A stretch of 41,670 nt of DNA, taken from positions 22,781 to 64,450 of the forward strand of contig JAGQYK010000013.1 of NCBI GenBank assembly GCA_020436125.1, read 5' to 3'. The notes beneath the pieces were generated by a model. It was given only the letters and a program-made list of their open reading frames with translations, searched no databases and was not told the origin of the DNA. Shown piece after piece: positions 35,200-41,670 of the stretch; positions within the stretch are counted from its first letter, which is position 1, and each line of letters begins with the position of its first letter. Made by a program: the position numbers and the translations under genes. This DNA is from Cyclobacteriaceae bacterium (GTDB taxonomy: Bacteria; Bacteroidota; Bacteroidia; Cytophagales; Cyclobacteriaceae).

Positions 35200-35233
35200 T
35201 TGAACCCAAAGTAACTTTTTCATTCTACTTTTG
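35200..35233 (+). promoter_or_regulatory. Promoter immediately upstream of the trmH-like gene
   Basis: TTG (35200-35202), 23-base spacer, then TACTTTTG (35226-35233), an exact TAnnTTTG with the spacer at the long limit. The GTG start codon at 35238 begins only 4 bases later, so the transcript is expected to be leaderless or nearly so. Confidence 0.5.
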
Positions 35234-35237
35234 CGAT

Positions 35238-35765
35238 GTGAAAAAGTTAAAACTAGAAGAGTTAGGAAGAATTTCTACTGAAGAGTATAAAAAAGCCACC
35301 AAGCTGCCAATTGCAATTGTTCTGGACAATGTACGGAGCCTCCATAATGTGGGTTCTACATTTAGAACCGCAGATGCGTTCAGGGTAGGTAAAATTTTTC
35401 TGACAGGAATTACAGGACAACCCCCGCATAGAGAAATTCAGAAAACTGCCCTTGGCGCTACAGAATCAGTGAATTGGGAATATCATCAAAGCGCAGGCGA
35501 ATTGGTAAAAAATCTCAAATCAGAAGGGTATACACTAATTGTTATAGAGCAGACTTCCGAGAGTTTAGCCCTGCAAGATTTCACGCCCACTGCTGATGGA
35601 AAATATTGTTTGGTTTTCGGTAATGAAGTAAATGGAGTAAGTGAAGAGGTCATAGAGCATGCCGATTTGGCTATCGAAATTCCACAATCGGGCACCAAGC
35701 ATTCCATCAATGTATCGGTATGTGTAGGTATTGTTGTTTGGGAAATGGCTAAAAAATTTATTTAG
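35238..35765 (+). CDS. SpoU/TrmH-family RNA 2'-O-methyltransferase
   Basis: 175-residue trefoil-knot (SPOUT) methyltransferase that methylates ribose 2'-OH in tRNA or rRNA. The three family motifs are present: LDNVRSLHNVGSTFRTADAF (about 29-48), CLVFGNEVNGVSEEV (about 123-137) and IEIPQSGTKHSINVSVCVGI (about 146-165), the last with the catalytic-site Asn/Ser run. No extra RNA-binding N-terminal domain, as in small TrmL-like members. The start is GTG (35238-35240): the overlapping ATG at 35236 runs straight into TGA, and no other in-frame start precedes the conserved part. Target RNA cannot be assigned. purM follows after 70 bases. Confidence 0.92.
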   Translation: MKKLKLEELGRISTEEYKKATKLPIAIVLDNVRSLHNVGSTFRTADAFRVGKIFLTGITGQPPHREIQKTALGATESVNWEYHQSAGELVKNLKSEGYTLIVIEQTSESLALQDFTPTADGKYCLVFGNEVNGVSEEVIEHADLAIEIPQSGTKHSINVSVCVGIVVWEMAKKFI

Positions 35766-35835
35766 CATGTATTGTAGAACATTGACAATGAGCCAGAGTC
35801 AAGTATTATTCGCATTTTTGCAAAGCATCTAAAAT

Positions 35836-36999
35836 ATGTCAGACAGATACAATCAAAGAGGAGTTTCAGCATCTAAAGAAGATGTACACAAAGCTATAAG
35901 CAAACTAGACAAGGGCTTGTATCCAAAAGCATTTTGTAAGATTGTAGAAGATCATCTTGCCGGTGACCCGGAATACTGTACTGTAATGCATGCCGATGGT
36001 GCTGGCACAAAATCATCTCTCGCCTATATCTATTGGAAAGAAACCGGAGACCTCTCTGTCTGGAAAGGGATCGCGCAGGATGCCATCATTATGAATGTAG
36101 ATGACTTGCTGTGTGTAGGTGCTACCAATAACATTTTGCTTTCCTCCACTATCGGAAGAAATAAGAACCTGATACCGGGAGAAGTAATTGCAGAAATAAT
36201 CAATGGTACGGAAGAAGTGCTGGCCACTTTGCGAAAGTACGGCATGAATATAAAGAGTACGGGTGGAGAAACCGCTGATGTGGGAGATCTCATTCGCACC
36301 ATCATAGTTGATAGTACTGTAACTGCGCGAATGAAGCGCAGTGAAGTGATATCTAATGATAGTATCAAACCAGGAGATGTAATCGTGGGGCTGGCTTCTT
36401 CGGGGCAAGCTACCTATGAAATTGAATACAACGGTGGCATGGGGAGCAACGGTCTTACCTCAGCACGGCACGATGTTTTTTCGAAAATTTATCGCGATAA
36501 GTATCCAGAATCATTCGACAACAATGTTCCTATAGATCTGATATACAGCGGAGATTGCAAGCTAACGGATACCATTGATGATGCCCCTGTGAACGTAGGG
36601 AAATTGGTGCTTTCGCCTACACGCACTTACGCTCCCATAATCATTGAGATGCTAAAAAATCTCCGTAGTCAAATACATGGACTGGTGCATTGCAGCGGTG
36701 GCGCCCAAACAAAAGTGTTGCACTTCGTTGAAAACCTTCACATCATAAAAGATAACCTCTTACCTATCCCTCCCCTGTTCAAATTGATACAACAACAATC
36801 CGGAACAGACTGGAAAGAGATGTACAAAGTTTTTAATATGGGGCATCGCATGGAAATCTATCTTGACGAAAAATATGCTCAGGAAGTAATTGCCATCTCT
36901 AAATCATTTGGTGTGGATGCACAAGTGATTGGTCGAGTGGAGAGCTCACCTCAAAAGCAGGTAACCATCAAAGCTGCGGTAGGAGAGTTTCAATACTAA
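35836..36999 (+). CDS. purM: Phosphoribosylformylglycinamidine cyclo-ligase (AIR synthetase)
   Basis: Catalyses ATP-dependent ring closure of FGAM to aminoimidazole ribonucleotide in purine synthesis. 387 residues with the two PurM half-domains: RYNQRGVSASKEDVHKAISK at the start, HADGAGTKSSLAYIY, QDAIIMNVDDLLCVGA (metal and ATP), STGGETADVGD and GDVIVGLASSGQATYE. The C-terminal half has HGLVHCSGGAQTKVLHF and FNMGHRMEIYL. It resembles the longer Bacteroidota PurM rather than the E. coli form (about 345). ATG at 35836. CATTTTTG at 35813-35820 is a plausible but imperfect -10 (CA for TA). Its end lies 13 bases from the convergent lipoprotein stop. Confidence 0.92.
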   Translation: MSDRYNQRGVSASKEDVHKAISKLDKGLYPKAFCKIVEDHLAGDPEYCTVMHADGAGTKSSLAYIYWKETGDLSVWKGIAQDAIIMNVDDLLCVGATNNILLSSTIGRNKNLIPGEVIAEIINGTEEVLATLRKYGMNIKSTGGETADVGDLIRTIIVDSTVTARMKRSEVISNDSIKPGDVIVGLASSGQATYEIEYNGGMGSNGLTSARHDVFSKIYRDKYPESFDNNVPIDLIYSGDCKLTDTIDDAPVNVGKLVLSPTRTYAPIIIEMLKNLRSQIHGLVHCSGGAQTKVLHFVENLHIIKDNLLPIPPLFKLIQQQSGTDWKEMYKVFNMGHRMEIYLDEKYAQEVIAISKSFGVDAQVIGRVESSPQKQVTIKAAVGEFQY

Positions 37000-37012
37000 T
37001 TGTCTAATAAAT

Positions 37013-37945
37013 CTATTTTCGATACGCGCTAGCTGGTGCTTGTCCCCATAGTCCTTTCCCCCGACTACCCGAAGTAGGGATAGTAATATCAGAAACGGCA
37101 GTGTAATCAGATCCCTTCTTTTCAAAAGTTTGAACAATTTGAACGGGCTTATTTTCTTCTCCATTTAAATTAGCCTGTGTGTACACTCCTATACGGGTGG
37201 CTTCAGTTAATCCGCCAGGCAAAGTACCCTTCTCTGAGGTAAATTTTGCAGTAAAGGTTACGTTATCAGAAATCCCCTCATAATACCGAATGGCCAAACC
37301 GTACAAGCCATCTGGAGCTGGTGTTGCAATAGTGATTTTTTCAAAACCTGTGCCTATTGAAGTAGACGCTGCTAAAAAAATAGGGCCATCTTCCGGATCA
37401 ATAAAAAATATAATTAGATCCATATCCACATCTCCAGGAGTCCCATCGCCAGAATCCCATGACAAATCAATAGTCAATGATTTCTCCACTTCGTCATTTT
37501 CTCTTATGACTAACAAATGTGAAATCTCTTCAGAATTTTCAGAAGGTAAAGCATTACCGGTAATACGAGCAAGACTTATCTCGAGCGTTTCGCCTAGGAT
37601 GCCTGCCAAATCAATCAGGTCTTGATCAAATTCGAATTCTGTGTCATCAATAAGTGTAATGGATAAATCACCAGAAGTCGTTCCTTCCAAAATAGTAGCG
37701 GTTGCCGTGGTTTCATAATCAGTGGTTAATTGAGCGGATCCCTTGATCGTGAAGTCGATAACAATATCACGATATGCGGCCTTATCTAGATTCAATGTTA
37801 TCAAGACCAAACCCTCATCTTCTGATACTACCGTTACTTTACTCGCAAAAGTTAAAGTAGCAGGAGGCGGCACTACTTCGTCCTTGCAAGAAGTAAACTG
37901 AAATAGAATAGTAAAAAAGAAAAAAAGAATTAGGGGTTTTTTCAT
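37013..37945 (-). CDS. Calx-beta-like domain lipoprotein
   Basis: 310-residue lipoprotein with lipobox FQFTSC (lipidated C20). Residues about 30-150 resemble a Calx-beta repeat (VTVVSEDEGLVLITLNLDKA, ILEGTTSGDLSITLIDDTEF) that may bind calcium through its acidic loops. The C-terminal half (about 158-290) starts LTIDLSWDSGDGTPGDVDMD and contains more acidic loops and beta strands; I do not recognise it. No enzyme motif. Function unknown, probably surface or periplasmic. Single-gene unit with a possible promoter at 37966-37994. Convergent with purM. Confidence 0.75.
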   Translation of the reverse strand: MKKPLILFFFFTILFQFTSCKDEVVPPPATLTFASKVTVVSEDEGLVLITLNLDKAAYRDIVIDFTIKGSAQLTTDYETTATATILEGTTSGDLSITLIDDTEFEFDQDLIDLAGILGETLEISLARITGNALPSENSEEISHLLVIRENDEVEKSLTIDLSWDSGDGTPGDVDMDLIIFFIDPEDGPIFLAASTSIGTGFEKITIATPAPDGLYGLAIRYYEGISDNVTFTAKFTSEKGTLPGGLTEATRIGVYTQANLNGEENKPVQIVQTFEKKGSDYTAVSDITIPTSGSRGKGLWGQAPASAYRK

Positions 37946-37965
37946 AGGTCAATTGATTGTGGATC

Positions 37966-37994
37966 CAAATACATTTGGCAGAAAGCCAGTTCAA
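37966..37994 (-). promoter_or_regulatory. Possible promoter for Calx-beta-like lipoprotein gene
   Basis: On minus, TTG (37994-37992), 18-base spacer, then TGTATTTG (37973-37966), one base off TAnnTTTG. About 20 bases upstream of the ATG at 37945. The rest of this 166-base gap holds short AT-rich repeats with no assignable role. Confidence 0.35.
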
Positions 37995-38111
37995 TAATTA
38001 GTTATTGACCCACCAACTGAGAATGATCCAATGACAATAAAACTACGACTATTGTTGGTTACTTAACTCCCCTGTTAAGGGTTATTCTTAAGGGAAAGCT
38101 AATTAGAAAAG

Positions 38112-40100
38112 CTAATTTTCGTTCTTAAAATACTTGTCTTCATCAAACTCATCGAAATTCTTTTTCTGGGTAATTCCGATTTCAAGTATCTTAAACTCAG
38201 TTCTACGATTGCGTTGACGCCCTTCCGGGTTGTCGGTTCCATCTGGGTTGGTGTTTCGCGCAATAGGTTTTTCTTCACCATACCCCTTTGCCACTAAACG
38301 GTCGGGTGCAATCCCTTTGGTAATCAGATAAGCCACGGTGGATTCTGCTCTTCGTTGGGAAAGCTGAATATTATAAGAATTTGAAGCAATACTATCTGTA
38401 TGAGAACTCAATTCAATTTTAATTTCTGGGTTATCTGTTAATAAGTCAACCAACTTGTCGAGTTCGGTTGCAGCATCTGAGCGTATATCCGATTTGTCCA
38501 GATCAAAATAAATATTGTTGAGCACAAAAATTTTGTTTTTCTCCAGCTTATCAAGAACCATGAGTGTGTCCAACGTTACATTAGTTACCAACTCTTTTAA
38601 TGATTCAAGAGGAACAGCTTTTCCATTAGTGGTGTATGGCTGCCTTTTTACCAGGTACCCATCCGTTTCTCCCACTAGTGTATAGTCTTCATTCTCATAA
38701 ACACGGAAGAAAAATTTGCCATCATTACCAGTCACAAAATCCTGCATTACTTCACCTCTGGAATCAAGTAGCGTTACTTTTGTATTAGCCAATACTTCCA
38801 AGGTGCTATCTTTCTTTGGCGTCATGGTAATTCCTTCGAGGTAGTAATTGACTACCTTCAAATTAGGATCCTCATTTACGAAAGTATAAATGTCGTCATC
38901 CCCCTTACCGCCATCGCGATTAGACGTAAAGAAGCCTCGATCAGGCTTGAATAAGAATATTCCAAAATCATCGCTGGTAGAGTTCATTGGCTGGCCCAGA
39001 TTTTCAACCACATTTCTTCCATTTGCTCTTTTTATCTCAAACATGTCCAGCATTCCATAACCAGGATGTCCATCAGAAGCAATAAAAAGCTTATTACTTT
39101 CACTCACATAGGGGAAGGTTTCATTTCCAGAAGTATTGATGTCAGGTCCCATATTTCGCACTCTGGAAAAGCGACCTCTTGAGTCCATACGAGCTGTGTA
39201 AATATCCAACCCCCCAAAACCTCCTTTTCTATTGGATGAAAAATATAAGGTGCGCCCGTCAGGACCAAATGCAGGAGTCGACTCCCATGAATCGGGTTGA
39301 TTAATATTGATTTGTCGTGGCTCTTCCCATTCACCATTCCTAAATCGCGACATGTATAAATCCACATCAGGATTGCCCTTTCTTTTTCCAGTATTCCCCT
39401 TGGCGAAAATCATTATTCTGCCATCAGGTGAAAAAGTAACGCAACCATCATTCACATTGGGCGTGTTGATTCTTTCAGGGAGAGGAGCCAGCGTACTTAA
39501 ATCTACATTGGCGCCAGATGTCTGCGCTTTATAAAGCTTTGTGAAGGGCGTCCCTGTTGCCAGATAAATTCGGCTGTCGTCACGGCTTGCTGTGAAATAA
39601 AGCTCACCATTCAAATAGGCAGGAGAATATTCACTTAAAGGCGTGTTTATGGCATCAAGATTCTTCACCTTGTAGTAGCTTTGCTTTCTGGAGAGTTCGT
39701 CAATATAATTGAGTCCATCAATCTCTCTTTGCACACGTCCTTTAAAATCCTCATCCTTGGTGCTCACCACCAAATCTTCCAGTTGAGATTTTGCCTCATC
39801 ATATTTTCCGTTGGCTTTTAAAGCCTGTGAATAATAAAGTGTAACGGAATCGCGGTTTACCTCACGGCCCTTTGCTTTGGCATAAAACGGCTCTGATTCT
39901 TTAATCCTGTTGGATAATCTGTAAGACTCGGCAACATAGTAGTTAGCCTTGCTGTTGTTAGGGTCTTTCTCCAGAACTGACTTATAGTAATTGATTACAT
40001 TCTGGTATTTCCCAAAACGCAAAGACTTCATCGCCTTCTTCTCTGGACCGCAGCCCAGCAGCAAAATGATTACAAAAAAAGATACTGCTCCTAACCTCAT
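38112..40100 (-). CDS. PorE-like lipoprotein: TPR, beta-propeller, carboxypeptidase-like and OmpA domains
   Basis: From ATG 40100, 662 residues (a GTG at 40106 would add two). Lipobox ILLLGC gives lipidated C17. TPR-like helices lie at about 25-130 (YYKSVLEKDPNNSKANYYVA). A PD40-type propeller spans about 150-400 (CVTFSPDGRIMIFAKG, PAFGPDGRTLYFSSNRKGG, RGFFTSNRDGGKGDDDIYTF). A carboxypeptidase regulatory-like domain lies at about 415-500. The C-terminal OmpA domain at about 525-640 carries the peptidoglycan-binding residues (IYFDLDKSDIR, SSHTDS, LSQRRAESTVAYL). This order is that of PorE of Porphyromonas gingivalis, a T9SS component linking the outer membrane to peptidoglycan. Bacteroidota carry several such proteins, so orthology is likely but not certain. 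Confidence 0.85.
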   Translation of the reverse strand: MRLGAVSFFVIILLLGCGPEKKAMKSLRFGKYQNVINYYKSVLEKDPNNSKANYYVAESYRLSNRIKESEPFYAKAKGREVNRDSVTLYYSQALKANGKYDEAKSQLEDLVVSTKDEDFKGRVQREIDGLNYIDELSRKQSYYKVKNLDAINTPLSEYSPAYLNGELYFTASRDDSRIYLATGTPFTKLYKAQTSGANVDLSTLAPLPERINTPNVNDGCVTFSPDGRIMIFAKGNTGKRKGNPDVDLYMSRFRNGEWEEPRQININQPDSWESTPAFGPDGRTLYFSSNRKGGFGGLDIYTARMDSRGRFSRVRNMGPDINTSGNETFPYVSESNKLFIASDGHPGYGMLDMFEIKRANGRNVVENLGQPMNSTSDDFGIFLFKPDRGFFTSNRDGGKGDDDIYTFVNEDPNLKVVNYYLEGITMTPKKDSTLEVLANTKVTLLDSRGEVMQDFVTGNDGKFFFRVYENEDYTLVGETDGYLVKRQPYTTNGKAVPLESLKELVTNVTLDTLMVLDKLEKNKIFVLNNIYFDLDKSDIRSDAATELDKLVDLLTDNPEIKIELSSHTDSIASNSYNIQLSQRRAESTVAYLITKGIAPDRLVAKGYGEEKPIARNTNPDGTDNPEGRQRNRRTEFKILEIGITQKKNFDEFDEDKYFKNEN

Positions 40101-40144
40101 ATACACATCAAAAAGCAGATAAAATTACAAAAAAGAAAATGCTC

Positions 40145-40645
40145 TTAGGCTAACGTGCTTTTAGGTAGATATCTCGCTAGCCATGAACCAGCCACTTCTA
40201 CCTTCCAGCTTTGGAGGTACTCTGCCTTAGTAGCCACCAAATTATTAAACGTGTTCATCGATGCGTTTAGCGTTCCTTCACCAAATAATTCTTTCAATTT
40301 GGACATTGGGTAAAGGGAAACCTTGTCATTGATCAAAAACGCAATCTGTGTTCTGTCAAAAAAGTCAACTCCCATTTTATCTCCCAGCTCTTTGAGAAGG
40401 CGAACTGATCCATCGATAGAGCAACCACTTGCTCCACCAGACTTTTCATCCACAGCCAGAATAATGAAATGATTGAATGTAATGTCAAAAGATGTATTCA
40501 GTGGAGCGCCATGAGCTTGCCATTGTGAGCAAAAGGATTTTAACACCTTGGCCATCTCCTCCGATTCAGACGCAGTTATCTCTCTATTCATCTGGTAAAC
40601 CCAAACTCTTGCCTGATCTGATATCTCGTTAAATGGAATAAACAT
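40145..40645 (-). CDS. Conserved Bacteroidota protein of unknown function
   Basis: 166 residues, cytosolic. I recall homologues labelled 'ABC transporter ATPase', but no Walker A, signature or Walker B motif is present, so that name is not supported. Recognisable parts: VWVYQMNREITASESEEM (about 14-31), NHFIILAVDE (about 58-67) and SGCSIDGSVRLLKELG (about 73-88), with a Cys-Ser-Asp cluster that may be a functional site. ATG at 40645, 17 bases after the stop of the iron-sulfur protein gene; the PorE-like gene starts 44 bases further on. Co-transcription with both is likely. No function can be given from sequence alone. Confidence 0.75.
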   Translation of the reverse strand: MFIPFNEISDQARVWVYQMNREITASESEEMAKVLKSFCSQWQAHGAPLNTSFDITFNHFIILAVDEKSGGASGCSIDGSVRLLKELGDKMGVDFFDRTQIAFLINDKVSLYPMSKLKELFGEGTLNASMNTFNNLVATKAEYLQSWKVEVAGSWLARYLPKSTLA

Positions 40646-40662
40646 ATTTCTGCCTCTTTTCC

Positions 40663-41460
40663 CTATAAACCCTGCGATTCCGCTATTAGTTCAGCCAAAT
40701 CCTTGACCTGCACTTCATTTTCTTTCTCCTTATTCTTTACCCCATCACTCATCATTGTCATACAAAAGGGGCAGGCAACAGCCACGGTAGTTGCCCCAGT
40801 CTGTAAAGCTTCCTCTGTGCGTTCCACGTTGATGTCTTTATTCCCCTTTTCAGGTTCTTTGAACATTTGCGCGCCACCAGCTCCACAGCACAAACCAGTG
40901 GTTTTACAGCGCTTCATTTCTACCAAATCTGCATCCAATGCCTCCAATACCCTCCGAGGCGCCTCATATACCCCATTGGCTCTACCTAGATAACATGAGT
41001 CATGATATGTGATCTTCTTTCCTTTGAAAGCTCCACCCTCCTTCATTTTTACCTTTCCCTCGTTGATCAGCTGTTGCAAATAAGTAGAGTGATGAATTAC
41101 CTCATAATTACCCCCCAATTCTGGATATTCGTTCTTAATGGTATTAAAGCAATGTGGACATGCTGTTACGATTTTTTTTATGTTGTAGCCATTCAAAACA
41201 GTAATGTTGCTCATGGCCTGCATCTGAAACAAAAATTCATTCCCTGCTCTTCTGGCAGGATCGCCAGTACAAGTTTCTTCCGGACCTAATACCGCAAACT
41301 TGATTCCTACTGTCGATAATATTTTTACAAACGCCTTTGTTACTTTCTTATACCTGTCATCGAAAGAGCCAGCGCAGCCCACCCAGAAAAGAATTTCAGG
41401 GGCTTCATTATTAGCTGCCATTTCGGCTACTGTGGGAACAGTGTAGTTCACTTCACTCAT
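40663..41460 (-). CDS. CCG-domain (heterodisulfide reductase-type) iron-sulfur protein
   Basis: 265-residue cytosolic protein with two CCG (HdrB/GlpC/LutA-type) cysteine sets. Set one: WVGCAGSFD, ETCTGDPARRAGNE and VTACPHCFNTI. Set two: YHDSCYLGR, GLCCGAGGAQMF and VACPFCMTMM. Such domains bind a non-cubane [4Fe-4S] or mediate electron transfer in heterodisulfide-reductase-like, lactate-oxidising or quinone-linked complexes. The physical partner is the preceding gene, a 4Fe-4S ferredoxin-like protein whose stop lies 2 bases upstream, so this looks like a two-subunit complex split from a longer HdrD-like ancestor. The electron donor and acceptor are not readable from this window. Confidence 0.9.
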   Translation of the reverse strand: MSEVNYTVPTVAEMAANNEAPEILFWVGCAGSFDDRYKKVTKAFVKILSTVGIKFAVLGPEETCTGDPARRAGNEFLFQMQAMSNITVLNGYNIKKIVTACPHCFNTIKNEYPELGGNYEVIHHSTYLQQLINEGKVKMKEGGAFKGKKITYHDSCYLGRANGVYEAPRRVLEALDADLVEMKRCKTTGLCCGAGGAQMFKEPEKGNKDINVERTEEALQTGATTVAVACPFCMTMMSDGVKNKEKENEVQVKDLAELIAESQGL

Positions 41461-41462
41461 TG

Positions 41463-41670
41463 TTATGATTTAGATTTTAATTCATTGGCCCAATTAAACC
41501 TGTCACTTGCAGGAAATTTCCAGGGCGCAAAACTTGTCTCAATATTTTGAAACATCGCATTCCATTGAGCTGGAGACCCTGACTCTTCCATTGCCACATA
41601 TCTTCTCATCTCCAATATAATTTCTAGCGGGTTAATCAGCACTGGACAAGCCTCTACGCAAGCATTACAA
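41463..41670 (-). CDS. 4Fe-4S ferredoxin-type iron-sulfur protein (3' part only)
   Basis: Only the last 68 codons are in the window; the gene runs off the right edge. The first complete codons read CNACVEACPV, a classic 4Fe-4S ligand motif (CxxCxxxCP), followed by INPLEIILEMRRYVAMEE and a C-terminus rich in aromatics (SFAPWKFPASDRFNWANELK). The TAA at 41465-41463 lies 2 bases before the ATG of the CCG-domain gene, so the two are translationally close and probably subunits of one redox complex. Whether the missing part carries membrane helices or a second cluster cannot be seen. Confidence 0.85.
   Translation of the reverse strand, partial: CNACVEACPVLINPLEIILEMRRYVAMEESGSPAQWNAMFQNIETSFAPWKFPASDRFNWANELKSKS

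Noticed and set aside
36013-36408. Two overlapping open frames on minus inside purM (up to 131 codons)
   Set aside because: Opposite a conserved enzyme; composition is that of a reversed coding strand and neither has motifs.
38095-38117. Direct repeat AAAGCTAATT at 38095-38104 and 38108-38117, also readable as a weak hairpin AATTAG/CTAATT on minus after the PorE-like gene
   Set aside because: Stem is only 6 bp and mostly A-T with no T run; too weak to call a terminator.
40145-40645. ABC transporter ATPase identity
   Set aside because: No Walker A, signature or Walker B motif in the 166 residues.

Overview
The window looks like chromosome of a Bacteroidota bacterium, most likely of the Cytophagia type. 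The support is a complete porP-gldK-gldL-gldM-gldN set for the type IX secretion system (T9SS), Bacteroidota-type promoters (TTG, about 17-23 bases, then TAnnTTTG), little sign of Shine-Dalgarno sequences, a SusC-style TonB receptor with a carboxypeptidase-like N-terminal domain, and many small lipoproteins. Base composition looks even and moderately AT-rich. I see no insertion sequence, prophage, integrase or CRISPR array. Genes are packed tightly. No gap exceeds about 190 bases, and the larger gaps are discussed under the promoters, operators and tRNAs they hold.

Layout, left to right. (1) 1-4.0 kb, plus strand: a penicillin-binding protein 1A cut by the window edge, then uvrC, ending in a bidirectional terminator. 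(2) 4.0-11.7 kb, minus strand, in transcription order: a DUF4271 membrane protein, a uroporphyrinogen-III synthase-like protein, porP/sprF, gldK, gldL, gldM and gldN. This is the T9SS and gliding motor core. (3) 11.8-13.3 kb, plus: hemW and a TerB-like gene. (4) 13.3-20.4 kb, minus: a LytS/LytT-type two-component pair, uvrA, and an exported beta-propeller/caspase-fold protein. (5) 20.5-20.85 kb, plus: tRNA-Gly(GCC) and tRNA-Leu(UAA). (6) 20.86-24.84 kb: a probable metal-uptake locus. It holds a His/Cys-rich membrane-anchored protein, a TonB receptor and a lipoprotein on minus, and a divergent CHY zinc-finger gene on plus, around a 25-bp palindrome. (7) 24.85-28.1 kb, minus: a small membrane protein, a persulfide dioxygenase/rhodanese fusion with a CRP/FNR-like site upstream, a DinB-like protein and an acyl-CoA desaturase. 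(8) 28.2-35.2 kb, minus: pyruvate carboxylase, mutS and a methyltransferase with a signal peptide. (9) 35.2-37.0 kb, plus: a SpoU/TrmH RNA methyltransferase and purM. (10) 37.0-41.7 kb, minus: a Calx-beta-like lipoprotein, a PorE-like TPR/propeller/OmpA lipoprotein, an uncharacterised conserved protein, and two iron-sulfur proteins, the last cut by the window edge.

How they fit together: GldKLMN, PorP and probably the PorE-like protein serve protein secretion and gliding across the envelope. UvrA, UvrC and MutS are DNA repair genes scattered in different units. HemD and HemW touch haem metabolism. The least ordinary items are a chitin-binding-like (CBM5/12-like) segment inside GldN, the palindrome-controlled metal locus, the exported caspase-fold protein, the exported methyltransferase, and two promoters placed so close to their start codons (mutS, trmH) that the messages should be nearly leaderless. 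Everything here comes from reading the sequence; no database search was run.
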